64,000 nt of DNA, taken from positions 797,510 to 861,509 of the forward strand of contig NZ_FMAC01000002.1 in NCBI RefSeq assembly GCF_900094555.1. The letters are read 5' to 3'. This document shows, one piece after another, positions 56,973-64,000 of this stretch (positions within the stretch are counted from its first letter, which is position 1; the number at the start of each line of letters is the position of its first letter). The notes under the pieces are model-generated. The model saw only the letters and a program-made list of their open reading frames with translations. It was not told where the DNA came from and ran no database searches. Source of the DNA: Martinezella hainanensis (GTDB lineage Bacteria; Pseudomonadota; Alphaproteobacteria; Rhizobiales; Rhizobiaceae). A program made the translations under genes and the position numbers.

Positions 56973-57082
56973 GTCGTTCTCCGTTCGAAATGAAAAACAA
57001 AAGGCCGGGACGTATCCCGACCTTCCTCGATCATGGTTTCTGTGCGCCGGTACATCCGTGGTCGCACAAAGCCGTGACAAAC

Positions 57083-57292
57083 TTATGCGGCCCGAAGATT
57101 GTCAGCCGAACTCTTGCCAGATCTGCGATCCTGCACGATGTCGTAGGTGATCTTCTGACCATCGTTAAGCGACCGCATACCGGCGCGCTCTACCGCTGAA
57201 ATATGGACAAAAACGTCCGTGCTGCCATCATCAGGCTGAATGAAGCCGAAGCCCTTGGTGGAGTTGAACCACTTCACAGTACCAGTGTTCAT
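57083..57292 (-). CDS. cspA: Cold-shock protein
   Basis: A 69-residue single cold-shock domain protein. RNP1 KGFGFIQ and RNP2 VFVHIS are present, so it binds single-stranded RNA and DNA. A promoter candidate about 130 bases upstream implies a long 5' leader, as in temperature-responsive csp genes. The next gene on the strand starts 110 bases downstream of its stop. Confidence 0.95.
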   Translation of the reverse strand: MNTGTVKWFNSTKGFGFIQPDDGSTDVFVHISAVERAGMRSLNDGQKITYDIVQDRRSGKSSADNLRAA

Positions 57293-57423
57293 AACGATTT
57301 CCTTTCATAGTAACCGTTGTTGCTCCCGCGATGCCTTGCGGGATTAGATCGATTATTTGAGAGGAAATCCGGCGAGAGTCCGTTGGCTCTTCGGCGACGT
57401 CGCAAGCAATGGTCGATAGGCTC

Positions 57424-57451
57424 TATATAGGTTCAATTCAAATTTTAGCAA
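57424..57451 (-). promoter_or_regulatory. Candidate cspA promoter
   Basis: On the minus strand TTGCTA is separated by 16 bases from TATATA. A start near 57417 would give a leader of about 125 bases before cspA, typical for cold-shock mRNAs. Confidence 0.55.
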
Positions 57452-57594
57452 CAGAGGCGCTCAAAATGACAGTTCTCGGCCTGTGGTGTGGCTTTTTGAG
57501 GCGAACTTCGGCCTGCTCAGGTACGAGACCCGTCTCTTCAACATCCCGAGACTGAATCATGGTCTATCCTGCCCGAGGCCGATGACCCGCTCTT

Positions 57595-57620
57595 AGAGTA
57601 TGCAGCTGTGGACATACTCT
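57595..57620 (-). terminator. Hairpin downstream of the lysR-type gene
   Basis: A perfect 8-bp inverted repeat AGAGTATG / CATACTCT with a 10-base loop lies 45 bases after the LysR stop. It may end that transcript; there is no T run. Confidence 0.45.
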
Positions 57621-57665
57621 TTGGTCCGTAAGCGAAAGGCCGCCGACCAGAATATTCTGCTTACG

Positions 57666-58556
57666 CTATACCGTGTGGTCCGACGCCTGAATTTCACGCA
57701 GCGATTTCATGATTTCGCGAAGCCCCTTCGTGAGATGCTTGTCCCGGCGCAACACCATGCCGAGTTGCCGAACGAGCCTTGGCCTGAGCGGCGAAGTAAC
57801 GAGCAGATCGGACTTGTCGCGTCTCAGCGCCATGTCCGGAAGGATGGACCATCCGAGACCGGCTGCGACCAGCTCCTTGATGGCCTCGACGCTACCGAAC
57901 TCCATAGCCGGCTCAGGGCGAATTCCGTGAGCCTCGAACCATTCATTCGTGGCGCGACGCGTGTTGCCGCCTTCGTAAAGCAGTAGCGTCCTGTCCTTCA
58001 TGAATGCCACATCCGGCCCGCCATCCGGCATCACACTTCCCTTGGGGGCGACAGCCAAAAGCTCGTCGTCATGGAATGGTTCGACCTCGAGTGAACGTCC
58101 GGCAGCGGGCAGGGCGACTACCGCGAGATCCAGCGCATTGGTTTCGAGATCGCGCAGAATCTCGTCGATATTGCCGATGCGGACGATGATCTCGAGATCA
58201 GGCATGCGTTTCTTTGCCATGGCGATAGCGCGAGGCAGCAGATGGATCGAGGCCGTGCCGCCGCTGCCGATACGAACGCGACCGACCGACCCCTCACGAA
58301 AGGGTGTCATCGCCTCCTCTGCCATGGAACAGGCTTCGATGATGCGCCGCGCATGCGGTAGCAGATCAAGTCCGGCCGGCGAGGGCTGCGCCCGCCGTCC
58401 CACACGCTCGATCAGTTTCACGCCGAGGCGTTGCTCCAAAAGCTTCACCTGCAGGCTGACGGCAGGTTGAGTCAGCCCGATCTTGTCGGCAGCGGCTGTG
58501 AAGCTGCCGAGATCGACCACGCTGAGGAAAGTCGTTAGCTGATCCAGATTGAGCAA
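57666..58556 (-). CDS. LysR family transcriptional regulator
   Basis: A 296-residue regulator. The N-terminal winged helix-turn-helix covers about residues 1-60 (LDQLTTFLSVVDLGSFTAAADKIGLTQPAVSLQVKLLE), and a periplasmic-binding-like effector domain covers 90-290. The start is TTG at 58556 with AAGGA upstream. It is divergent from a DUF1127 gene across a palindrome that is probably its binding site. The effector is unknown. Confidence 0.92.
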   Translation of the reverse strand: MLNLDQLTTFLSVVDLGSFTAAADKIGLTQPAVSLQVKLLEQRLGVKLIERVGRRAQPSPAGLDLLPHARRIIEACSMAEEAMTPFREGSVGRVRIGSGGTASIHLLPRAIAMAKKRMPDLEIIVRIGNIDEILRDLETNALDLAVVALPAAGRSLEVEPFHDDELLAVAPKGSVMPDGGPDVAFMKDRTLLLYEGGNTRRATNEWFEAHGIRPEPAMEFGSVEAIKELVAAGLGWSILPDMALRRDKSDLLVTSPLRPRLVRQLGMVLRRDKHLTKGLREIMKSLREIQASDHTV

Positions 58557-58567
58557 TAGAAGAATTC

Positions 58568-58593
58568 CTTATGATTTGTATAAATACCATAAG
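58568..58593. promoter_or_regulatory. LysR-type operator candidate
   Basis: CTTATG (58568-58573) and CATAAG (58588-58593) are perfect inverted repeats, and 10 of 13 bases match over the full arms. It lies 12 bases from the LysR start, in the gap shared with the divergent DUF1127 gene, as expected for autoregulation. Confidence 0.6.
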
Positions 58594-58659
58594 CTTCATT
58601 CATTGCTTATGCCAGTGCATCCTAAGGCCATGTTGATACGAGCCCCAAGGAGCAGGAAG

Positions 58660-58884
58660 ATGACCACCGATATCGATAGGCCGATGCTGGCAGCGGCCGG
58701 CGCGGGCAGGGGGCGGCCAAAGCGGCAATTTTTGCGGAGCGTGCTGGCGAGATTTCTGGCCTACCTCGAAAAGCGCGAGACAAGATGGACCCTCCGCGAG
58801 CTGACCGACGATCAGCTTCGCGACATCGGTATGACGCGCGCCGAAGCACGTACCGAAGTCAGCAAGTCATGGTTCTGGAGTTAA
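58660..58884 (+). CDS. Small DUF1127 (YjiS-like) protein
   Basis: A 74-residue protein with a C-terminal DUF1127 domain: TLRELTDDQLRDIGMTRAEA (about residues 46-65), then SWFWS. The start at 58660 has GGAGCAGGAAG upstream; the long upstream frame crosses the LysR promoter. DUF1127 proteins are tiny arginine-rich RNA-binding or metabolism-linked proteins, shown in Agrobacterium to affect phosphate and RNA metabolism. It is divergent from the LysR gene. Confidence 0.85.
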   Translation: MTTDIDRPMLAAAGAGRGRPKRQFLRSVLARFLAYLEKRETRWTLRELTDDQLRDIGMTRAEARTEVSKSWFWS

Positions 58885-58970
58885 AGCGTGTTGCGCAAAG
58901 CACATTGGATGCTCAAAGGCGCGCGAACCATCGGGCCGGACGCCTTTGAATAGCGGTGTTATTGAAACGG

Positions 58971-61148
58971 CTACCAGCGATATTTGAGCGAGGCGGTGAC
59001 GTTGCGGCCTTGTCCCAGATAGCAGAAGCCGCTTTCGCACATTGCGTCGCGACGGTTTGCGATGTTCCGTACATTCACCGCCGCAATCAAACCGGCGTAG
59101 TCCTTGTTAGCAGCACCGAAATCGTAGCTCATTCCGGCATCGACATAGAAAGTCGAGGCGTTTTCGCCGGTGTTCGCATTGTCGGTGTAGCTTCTGCCGT
59201 TGTAGCGCAGGCCGGCGCCGACGCTGAGCCCTGCGGCAGCGGAGTCTTCCGCAAAGGTATAGTTTGCCCACAATGACGCCACATGGCGGGGCCTTGCCGC
59301 GACTTCCTTGCCGGCATTCTCGCCCTCCGTGATTTCTGACCGGCTCAGCGTATAGGTGGCGATCAGATCGAGCCCGGAATCGAGCGCCGTGCGTGCTTCC
59401 AGCTCCAGCCCCTTGGTCGTCACCTCGCCAAGCGACTGGTAGGCGAGCAGCAGCGGATTGACCAATTGCGGCTTGTTCCTTTCGACCAGATGATAGGCGG
59501 TTGCTGACAGAAGGATATTCGTCCCCGGCGGCTGGTATTTCACGCCTGTCTCGAACTGCTCGCCTTTGGTCGGCTCCAGCACGCGTCCGGAAGCCGAGCG
59601 CATCGTCACAGGATCGAACGAAGTGGCGTAGTTGGCAAAGGGCGCGATGCCATTGTCGAATAAATAGAGTGCACCGGCCTGGACGGATGTTGCGCTGTTG
59701 GTTTCCGATTGATGGTCGCTCGTGCCGGCGGTCGGGTAGGTGGTGTCGAGCGTCTGCTTGACCCAGGTCTGGCGAGCGCCAAGCGTGAAGCGCCATCTGT
59801 CGAGTTCGATCTGATCGAGCGCGTAGATGCCGGTCTGGCTGATATCCTTGTCCAGCAGTGAGAAATTATAGTTGGGCGTCGGTCCCGATACGCCATATCT
59901 CGGATTGCTGATGTCGAGATCGTAGGCGGGGCTCGTGACCCAGTCCAGGCCATAGCCGAAGGACGAGGTCAGATAGGTATAGTCGAGCCCGAACAGCATG
60001 GTATGGGCGAGCGGGCCGGTGTCGAATTTCGCTTCGAGCTGATTGTCGACCTGGAAGATATGGGCGTCGTCACGCAGGGCCGTCGCACTGCGATGCGCGA
60101 TCGTGCCGGTCCAGCTGGCGACGCTGAGATAGCGCGTGCGCAGATCCATGTGGGAGTAGCGTGTGTTTTGGCGGAAAGTCAGGCCATTGTCGAACTCGTG
60201 TTCGAAACGGTAGCCGATCTGCTGCTGGCGTACCTTTTGATGGTCATAGTCCGGATCGCTGGCGCGAATGTCGAGGACGCGGCCATCCGGCGCAATGACG
60301 GCTCCCGGGCTCCCATCGCTCTCGTCTGCCTGCAGCAATCCGTAGAGGGTGACGGTGGTCGCCGCGTCCGGATTCCAGCGCAACGAGGGCTGCAGCATGT
60401 AGCGATCGTCGGCAATGTCGAAATTGGTATCGCCGACGCGCGCCAGGCCGGTCAGTCTATAGAAGAGATGGTCGTCGCCCTGCTTGACTGGGCCGCTGAA
60501 ATCGAAGGTCGCCTGCGCGCGATCCTTCGTTCCCCAGAGAATGCCGACCTCGTGAAACGGCTGTTCGAGCGGCTCCTTTGAAACCTTATTGATGATCCCG
60601 CCTGGCGAACCGGAGCCGTAGAGCACCGAAACAGGTCCCTTGACGACTTCGACGCGCTCCAGCGAATAGGGCTCAGTCGGGAAGTTGCCGTAGTTGACGT
60701 AATACTGGCGCAGGCCGTCGCGATAATCGCCGTTCAGCGACAGCACCTGGCCACGCAGCATGATGACATCGTAACGCGGGTCGAAACCGGTCGAGGCGGT
60801 AGTGACGCCTGCTGTGTAGCGCACGGCCTCCACGATGTTGCTGGCCGCTCGCTCCTCCAATTCCTTTTTGGTAATGACGGAGACGGAACGGGGCGTCTCG
60901 ATCAATGGCGTGCTGATCTTGGTCGCACCGCGGCTGCGCTTTGCCGTTACGGTCCTGCCGTCGCTTTGCTCGGACTCAGCACCCTCGACGATGATCGGCT
61001 CCAAACGCGTCGCGTTTTCGCTACCCGCCGCGCCGTCCTGAGCGAAGGCGTTTCCCGATAGCGACAGGGCAAGAGCGAAAGCCGATGTGGCCGTGGCCAT
61101 GCTCGAGGTTTGACGTCTTATGCCATTGATATCATTGCATGGAATCAT
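58971..61148 (-). CDS. TonB-dependent siderophore receptor (FhuA-like)
   Basis: A 725-residue outer-membrane receptor. A signal peptide ends near NAFA-QD (about residue 36). The plug domain covers about residues 65-180, with STPLIETPRSVSVITKKELEE, VVKGPVSVLYGSGSPGG and IINKVSKEP. The rest forms a 22-strand barrel ending in the conserved aromatic residue (LKYRW). The architecture matches ferrichrome/hydroxamate receptors; the precise ligand is unknown. A RirA-type iron box and a -35/-10 pair lie upstream, indicating repression by iron. Confidence 0.93.
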   Translation of the reverse strand: MIPCNDINGIRRQTSSMATATSAFALALSLSGNAFAQDGAAGSENATRLEPIIVEGAESEQSDGRTVTAKRSRGATKISTPLIETPRSVSVITKKELEERAASNIVEAVRYTAGVTTASTGFDPRYDVIMLRGQVLSLNGDYRDGLRQYYVNYGNFPTEPYSLERVEVVKGPVSVLYGSGSPGGIINKVSKEPLEQPFHEVGILWGTKDRAQATFDFSGPVKQGDDHLFYRLTGLARVGDTNFDIADDRYMLQPSLRWNPDAATTVTLYGLLQADESDGSPGAVIAPDGRVLDIRASDPDYDHQKVRQQQIGYRFEHEFDNGLTFRQNTRYSHMDLRTRYLSVASWTGTIAHRSATALRDDAHIFQVDNQLEAKFDTGPLAHTMLFGLDYTYLTSSFGYGLDWVTSPAYDLDISNPRYGVSGPTPNYNFSLLDKDISQTGIYALDQIELDRWRFTLGARQTWVKQTLDTTYPTAGTSDHQSETNSATSVQAGALYLFDNGIAPFANYATSFDPVTMRSASGRVLEPTKGEQFETGVKYQPPGTNILLSATAYHLVERNKPQLVNPLLLAYQSLGEVTTKGLELEARTALDSGLDLIATYTLSRSEITEGENAGKEVAARPRHVASLWANYTFAEDSAAAGLSVGAGLRYNGRSYTDNANTGENASTFYVDAGMSYDFGAANKDYAGLIAAVNVRNIANRRDAMCESGFCYLGQGRNVTASLKYRW

Positions 61149-61192
61149 ACGAGATCCGCCTCTCTTCCTCTGGGTCGCAACCGTTGCGTGAG

Positions 61193-61221
61193 TGTTTAAA
61201 GGCGAAGCTCGTAATCGTCAA
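61193..61221 (-). promoter_or_regulatory. Candidate promoter of the siderophore receptor
   Basis: On the minus strand TTGACG is separated by exactly 17 bases from TAAACA, about 45 bases before the start codon. The iron box lies just upstream of its -35. Confidence 0.6.
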
Positions 61222-61228
61222 TAATACA

Positions 61229-61243
61229 TGAGTATAATAATCA
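61229..61243. promoter_or_regulatory. RirA-type iron-responsive operator (IRO box)
   Basis: TGA-N9-TCA with the AT-rich centre GTATAATAA matches the IRO box described for RirA in rhizobia. It lies 7 bases upstream of the receptor -35 and suggests repression in iron-replete cells. Confidence 0.62.
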
Positions 61244-61468
61244 TATTTTATCGAGGGACTTTTGAACTGGCTGCAAGATCAGCATTTGGGCGAGGGTGGA
61301 TAACAAGCAGCCTGGGGACTATTTTCGGATTGTCCTTTTTTCATGGCCTCGTTCTTTTTTCCGCCATAGATTTGCCCGATCCATTCCGCTCGAAAAGCTG
61401 GCAGCCTGTTCACCTCGGCGTACCGGCTGCTCCATCAAGAACACCAATAAAAGAGACCGCAAAAATCC

Positions 61469-62323
61469 ATGCTCAAGACAACATCTCTGCTTTTCGCCGC
61501 GGCGATTTCGACCTTATCGCTTCTCGGCGCGGCTTCGGTGGCAGAGGCGGGGCAGGCGAGCTACGTCGTTGATGCGCATAGCGGTCAGGTGCTGGAAGCA
61601 TCGAACGAGAACGAGCTGAATTATCCGGCCTCGCTCACCAAGATGATGACGCTCTATCTTGCTTTCGAAGCGCTGCATGACGGCCGCCTGAAATGGGATC
61701 AGAAGCTGACCATGTCGGCGAATGCCGAAGGCAAGGAACCGTTCAAGCTGGCGGTGGGTGCAGGTCGTAAAGTCACCGTGCGCGAGGCCGTCGAAGGCAT
61801 CGTCGTCCTGTCGGCCAATGATGCGGCTGTTGCGATCGGCGAGCAGCTTGGCGGCTCGGAGGACAGCTTTGCCAAGACGATGACCGCAAAGGCGCATCAA
61901 CTCGGCATGAGCAATACCGTCTTCAAGAATCCCTCGGGCCTGCCGGATCCGGAGCAAGTGACCACCGCGCGCGACATGGCAACGCTCGGCGTTGCGCTGA
62001 TGCGGGACTTTCCGGATGAGTTCAAGCTCTTTTCGATGCGCGGCCTCAAATTCCGCGGCATGAAGCTGCGCGGTCATAACAATCTCATGTATCGCTATGC
62101 TGGAGCCGATGGCATCAAGACCGGCTATACCGATGCCTCCGGCTATAATCTCGTGACCTCCGCGACGAAGAATGGCCGCCGTGTTGTCGGCGTGGTCATG
62201 GGCGAAAAGACTGCTGAAATTCGCGACAACAAGATGGCAAGCCTTCTGGACACGTACCTGACCCCGGTTGCGACAACGGCCACCGTATCGACTGGTGCTC
62301 CCAAGCAGAGCTCAGCCAACTGA
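61469..62323 (+). CDS. D-alanyl-D-alanine carboxypeptidase (PBP5/6-like)
   Basis: A 284-residue exported serine peptidase that trims the terminal D-alanine of peptidoglycan stems. The signal peptide ends near VAEAGQA. The catalytic triad motifs are S55-L-T-K58 (in YPASLTKMMT), SAN in VLSANDAAVAIG, and KTG in DGIKTGYTDASGYN. It lacks the extra C-terminal beta domain and amphipathic anchor helix of E. coli PBP5, being about 110 residues shorter. It probably acts in periplasmic wall maturation. Confidence 0.94.
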   Translation: MLKTTSLLFAAAISTLSLLGAASVAEAGQASYVVDAHSGQVLEASNENELNYPASLTKMMTLYLAFEALHDGRLKWDQKLTMSANAEGKEPFKLAVGAGRKVTVREAVEGIVVLSANDAAVAIGEQLGGSEDSFAKTMTAKAHQLGMSNTVFKNPSGLPDPEQVTTARDMATLGVALMRDFPDEFKLFSMRGLKFRGMKLRGHNNLMYRYAGADGIKTGYTDASGYNLVTSATKNGRRVVGVVMGEKTAEIRDNKMASLLDTYLTPVATTATVSTGAPKQSSAN

Positions 62324-62400
62324 TTTCGGCCTGATTTCAGCATCCAGCCAGCCATTCATCTTTGGGCAGCCGACAAGGGGTGGCTCCGCTGAGACGCTGA

Positions 62401-62436
62401 CCCCTACCGCATTATACCCATCGTAAAGGGTAGGGG
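62401..62436 (+). terminator. Hairpin downstream of the carboxypeptidase gene
   Basis: A perfect 8-bp inverted repeat CCCCTACC / GGTAGGGG with a 20-base loop lies 77 bases after the stop. No T run follows. The 10-mer GGGTAGGGGA at its right arm recurs at 63698-63707, next to the IS30 transposase stop. Confidence 0.45.
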
Positions 62437-62786
62437 AATCGGGTTTCCTCATGCAAATGCACGATGCCTCCCAATGCTCCTCTTTATCCGGGGCATTTCG
62501 CGGCGGATCGTGGAGAAAACTCTTTCGCGATGAATAGTCGGGTGGTTGTTGCCGAACTGGCGGGCTGCCCTATGTCTAGAGCGGAAGTTGCTCGTTCGCT
62601 GCGCTCTTTTCATGTTCTGGTAGGAATAAGCGTCGAACTGCGAATTCGCATAGGCGGAGATATCTGGTTTCAGTTTGTTATTCTCCGAAAATGAAGGACC
62701 CATCATTGGCCGCGATCGGCCTGATGCTCCTATAATATAGATCTCGCAAATATTTCAACGCATTAGGTCAAGTTGGGAGGACCGGA
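62437..62786. other. Gene-free gap before the methyltransferase
   Basis: Open frames here (62464-62694 plus, 62449-62706 minus) are poor coding candidates without ribosome sites. TATAAT at 62731-62736 could be a -10 for the methyltransferase gene, but no good -35 pairs with it. Confidence 0.45.
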
Positions 62787-63527
62787 ATGACGTATGATGC
62801 ACGTTTGACGCGTGAGCGCGATTTCCATAATGAACGCTTCGGTGCGGTGGAGGAGCGCAAAGAGGACTCGTTCTATTTCGCCGTAAAGCCCGCTGTGGAC
62901 GCCTATTGGCGGCTGGTGAGGGAGGCCTGTCCTGAAAGGGACGTGCTCGAGTACGGATGCTCAAACGGCATGAGCAGTATTGGCCTCGCACACTCCGCCA
63001 AGCGGATTACCGGTATCGACATTTCGGACGTCGCCATTCAACAGGCCACGAATACGGCGGCTCTCCGTGGGATCGACAACGTGACGTTCCAGGTCGACAA
63101 TGCGGAGGACATGAATCTGCCGTCGGCGAGCTTTGACGTCGTCTTCGGCAGCGGCATCCTGCATCACCTCGTTCTGCAGAGATCGCTCAGCGAGATCCGG
63201 CGCGTGCTACGACCCGGCGGCAGGGCCTTCTTCTTCGAGCCGCTCGGCCACAATCCCGTGATCAATCTTTACCGAAACCGGACGCCAGAGGCCCGCACGG
63301 TCGATGAGCATCCGCTCTTGAAATCCGACTTCGAGATCGTGCGCAAATATTTCTCAAAGTGCGATCTGGAATTCTTCGGGCTCACTGCGCTTGCTTCCAT
63401 CCCGTTTCGCCGAAGCCCGCTCGGCGCCGCGGTCCGGGGCACCGGCAAGCAGATCGACAATTTGCTGCTGAAAATCCCGGGTGTCAGATGGCAGGCCTGG
63501 ATCGTCGTCATGGCCCTGGAGGCATGA
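62787..63527 (+). CDS. Class I SAM-dependent methyltransferase
   Basis: A 246-residue methyltransferase. SAM motif I is VLEYGCSNGMSSIGLA (about residues 52-67), with the acidic segment ITGIDISDVAI next and the post-motifs FDVVFGSGILHHL and RVLRPGGRAFFFEP. A GGGAGG ribosome site precedes the ATG by 8 bases. Enzymes of this shape often modify polysaccharide, lipid or natural-product substrates; none is indicated here. It lies next to an IS30-family element, so it may be part of an accessory segment. Confidence 0.85.
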   Translation: MTYDARLTRERDFHNERFGAVEERKEDSFYFAVKPAVDAYWRLVREACPERDVLEYGCSNGMSSIGLAHSAKRITGIDISDVAIQQATNTAALRGIDNVTFQVDNAEDMNLPSASFDVVFGSGILHHLVLQRSLSEIRRVLRPGGRAFFFEPLGHNPVINLYRNRTPEARTVDEHPLLKSDFEIVRKYFSKCDLEFFGLTALASIPFRRSPLGAAVRGTGKQIDNLLLKIPGVRWQAWIVVMALEA

Positions 63528-63707
63528 TGGGCTTGTCGAGCGATTGAAATTCCAGTCTGCCGCTGCGGTTTGCTACGGCGACGAAGCTGCTCACATGCAT
63601 CGGATCGACGCGTAGGGACAAGCGTTGTTCGTCGGGAACGATGCGAGGGCAGTAGGCGCGTGGAGAAGCTAACCCAAGTGCATCGTGCCGGTGTTGAGGG
63701 TAGGGGA

Positions 63708-64000
63708 TCACCCCGCTTCTTGCAAATGGGTCATGAACACCTCCGCCGGCGTCTTGTAACCCAGGCATCTTCGTGGTTGATCGTTGAGATGGCGGGCAAG
63801 TTGGGTAAGGTCGCGTTGTGACACGGCCGCCAGGTCGGTATCGCCGGGCATGAAGCGACGAATGCGCTTATTGGCATTCTCCACAGCGCCTTTCTGCCAC
63901 GGTGCGCTGGGATCGCAAAACCAGCTGCGCGCGCCGATACCATCTTCCAGAGCCCGGAAGCCGGCAAACTCCGTGCCGCGATCAAAGGTGAAGCTCTGGC
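63708..64000 (-). CDS. IS30 family transposase, 3' part
   Basis: The C-terminal 96 residues of an IS30-type DDE transposase, cut by the window edge. Visible motifs are DRGTEFAGF with the second catalytic aspartate, DPSAPWQKGAVENANKRIRR with the catalytic glutamate, and the family ending LNDQPRKCLGYKTPAEVF. The element would extend to the right; its end on this side should lie shortly beyond the stop, but the terminal inverted repeat cannot be fixed without the other end. The gap 63528-63707 holds no supported gene. Confidence 0.92.
   Translation of the reverse strand, partial: QSFTFDRGTEFAGFRALEDGIGARSWFCDPSAPWQKGAVENANKRIRRFMPGDTDLAAVSQRDLTQLARHLNDQPRRCLGYKTPAEVFMTHLQEAG

Larger units (their letters stand above)
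57293..57665. other. Gene-free gap between cspA and the lysR-type gene
   Basis: This 373-base stretch holds the cspA leader and promoter and, near its right end, a hairpin downstream of the LysR gene. Open frames in it lack ribosome sites and protein-like composition. Confidence 0.5.
61149..61468. other. Divergent gap between the receptor and dacA-like genes
   Basis: A 320-base non-coding stretch carrying the receptor promoter and iron box. The right half shows no recognised element apart from a weak AGAGA ribosome site before the carboxypeptidase gene. Confidence 0.5.

Noticed and set aside
57600..57986. Plus-strand 128-residue frame in the cspA-lysR gap
   Set aside because: Most of it is antisense to the LysR gene, and it lacks a ribosome site.
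62449..62706. Minus-strand 85-residue frame before the methyltransferase gene
   Set aside because: No ribosome site, no known motif, and Arg/Ser-rich composition typical of chance frames.

Overview
The window looks like a chromosomal segment of a Rhizobiaceae alphaproteobacterium, most likely Rhizobium or a close relative. The evidence is high GC content, the gene repertoire (IalB-family protein, glnB-glnA pair, hspQ, small DUF1127 protein), LexA boxes of the GTTC-N7-GTTC type, a RirA-type iron box, and two copies of a rhizobial RIME-like palindromic repeat. Most of it is conserved housekeeping sequence. Short accessory patches lie at 20-26 kb, 45-58 kb and at the right edge.

Layout: 1-7.9 kb holds two sugar/nucleoside uptake systems. 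These are the tail of a BMP-type ABC transporter (two permeases plus binding protein) and a complete YtfQRT-YjfF-like system with its own GntR-type regulator. 8-20 kb carries amino-sugar and envelope precursor genes (glmU, glmS), a DUF502 membrane protein, a secreted phytase/esterase-like protein, and the repair genes recG and mfd around sdhE. 20-27 kb has a methyltransferase, ubiA, a divergent ridA/tetR pair with stacked operators, a DsbA-like protein, an orphan YejA-like binding protein and an IalB-family protein. 27-31 kb is a stress and nitrogen block: hspQ behind an RpoH-like promoter, then glnB-glnA behind a sigma-54-like promoter, then nnrD/nnrE and a DUF72 protein.

32-39.5 kb holds uvrA and ssb, divergent around an SOS box, then marC and gyrA. 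39.6-41.4 kb has a sugar-epimerase-like gene and three very small single-span membrane proteins. 41.5-45.6 kb is the conserved coaD-ppiA-ppiB-queA-tgt run; its Tgt lacks two of the usual zinc cysteines. 45.8-55.9 kb is mixed: glyoxalase-like protein, cell-wall hydrolase lipoprotein, lone FabF-like synthase with an HxlR regulator, acetyltransferase, FMN reductase, a two-gene ABC exporter and a RibD-like reductase. 56-57.4 kb is a run of small genes (rpsU, cspA and two unrecognised proteins). 57.6-62.3 kb has a LysR regulator divergent from a DUF1127 protein, a TonB-dependent siderophore receptor behind a RirA-like box, and a D-Ala-D-Ala carboxypeptidase. The window ends with a SAM methyltransferase and the 3' part of an IS30-family transposase that runs off the edge.

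I found no CRISPR array, rRNA, tRNA, phage block or clear new defence system. The most interesting material is regulatory (stacked or promoter-embedded palindromes), the small membrane protein cluster, the altered Tgt zinc site, and traces of mobile DNA.
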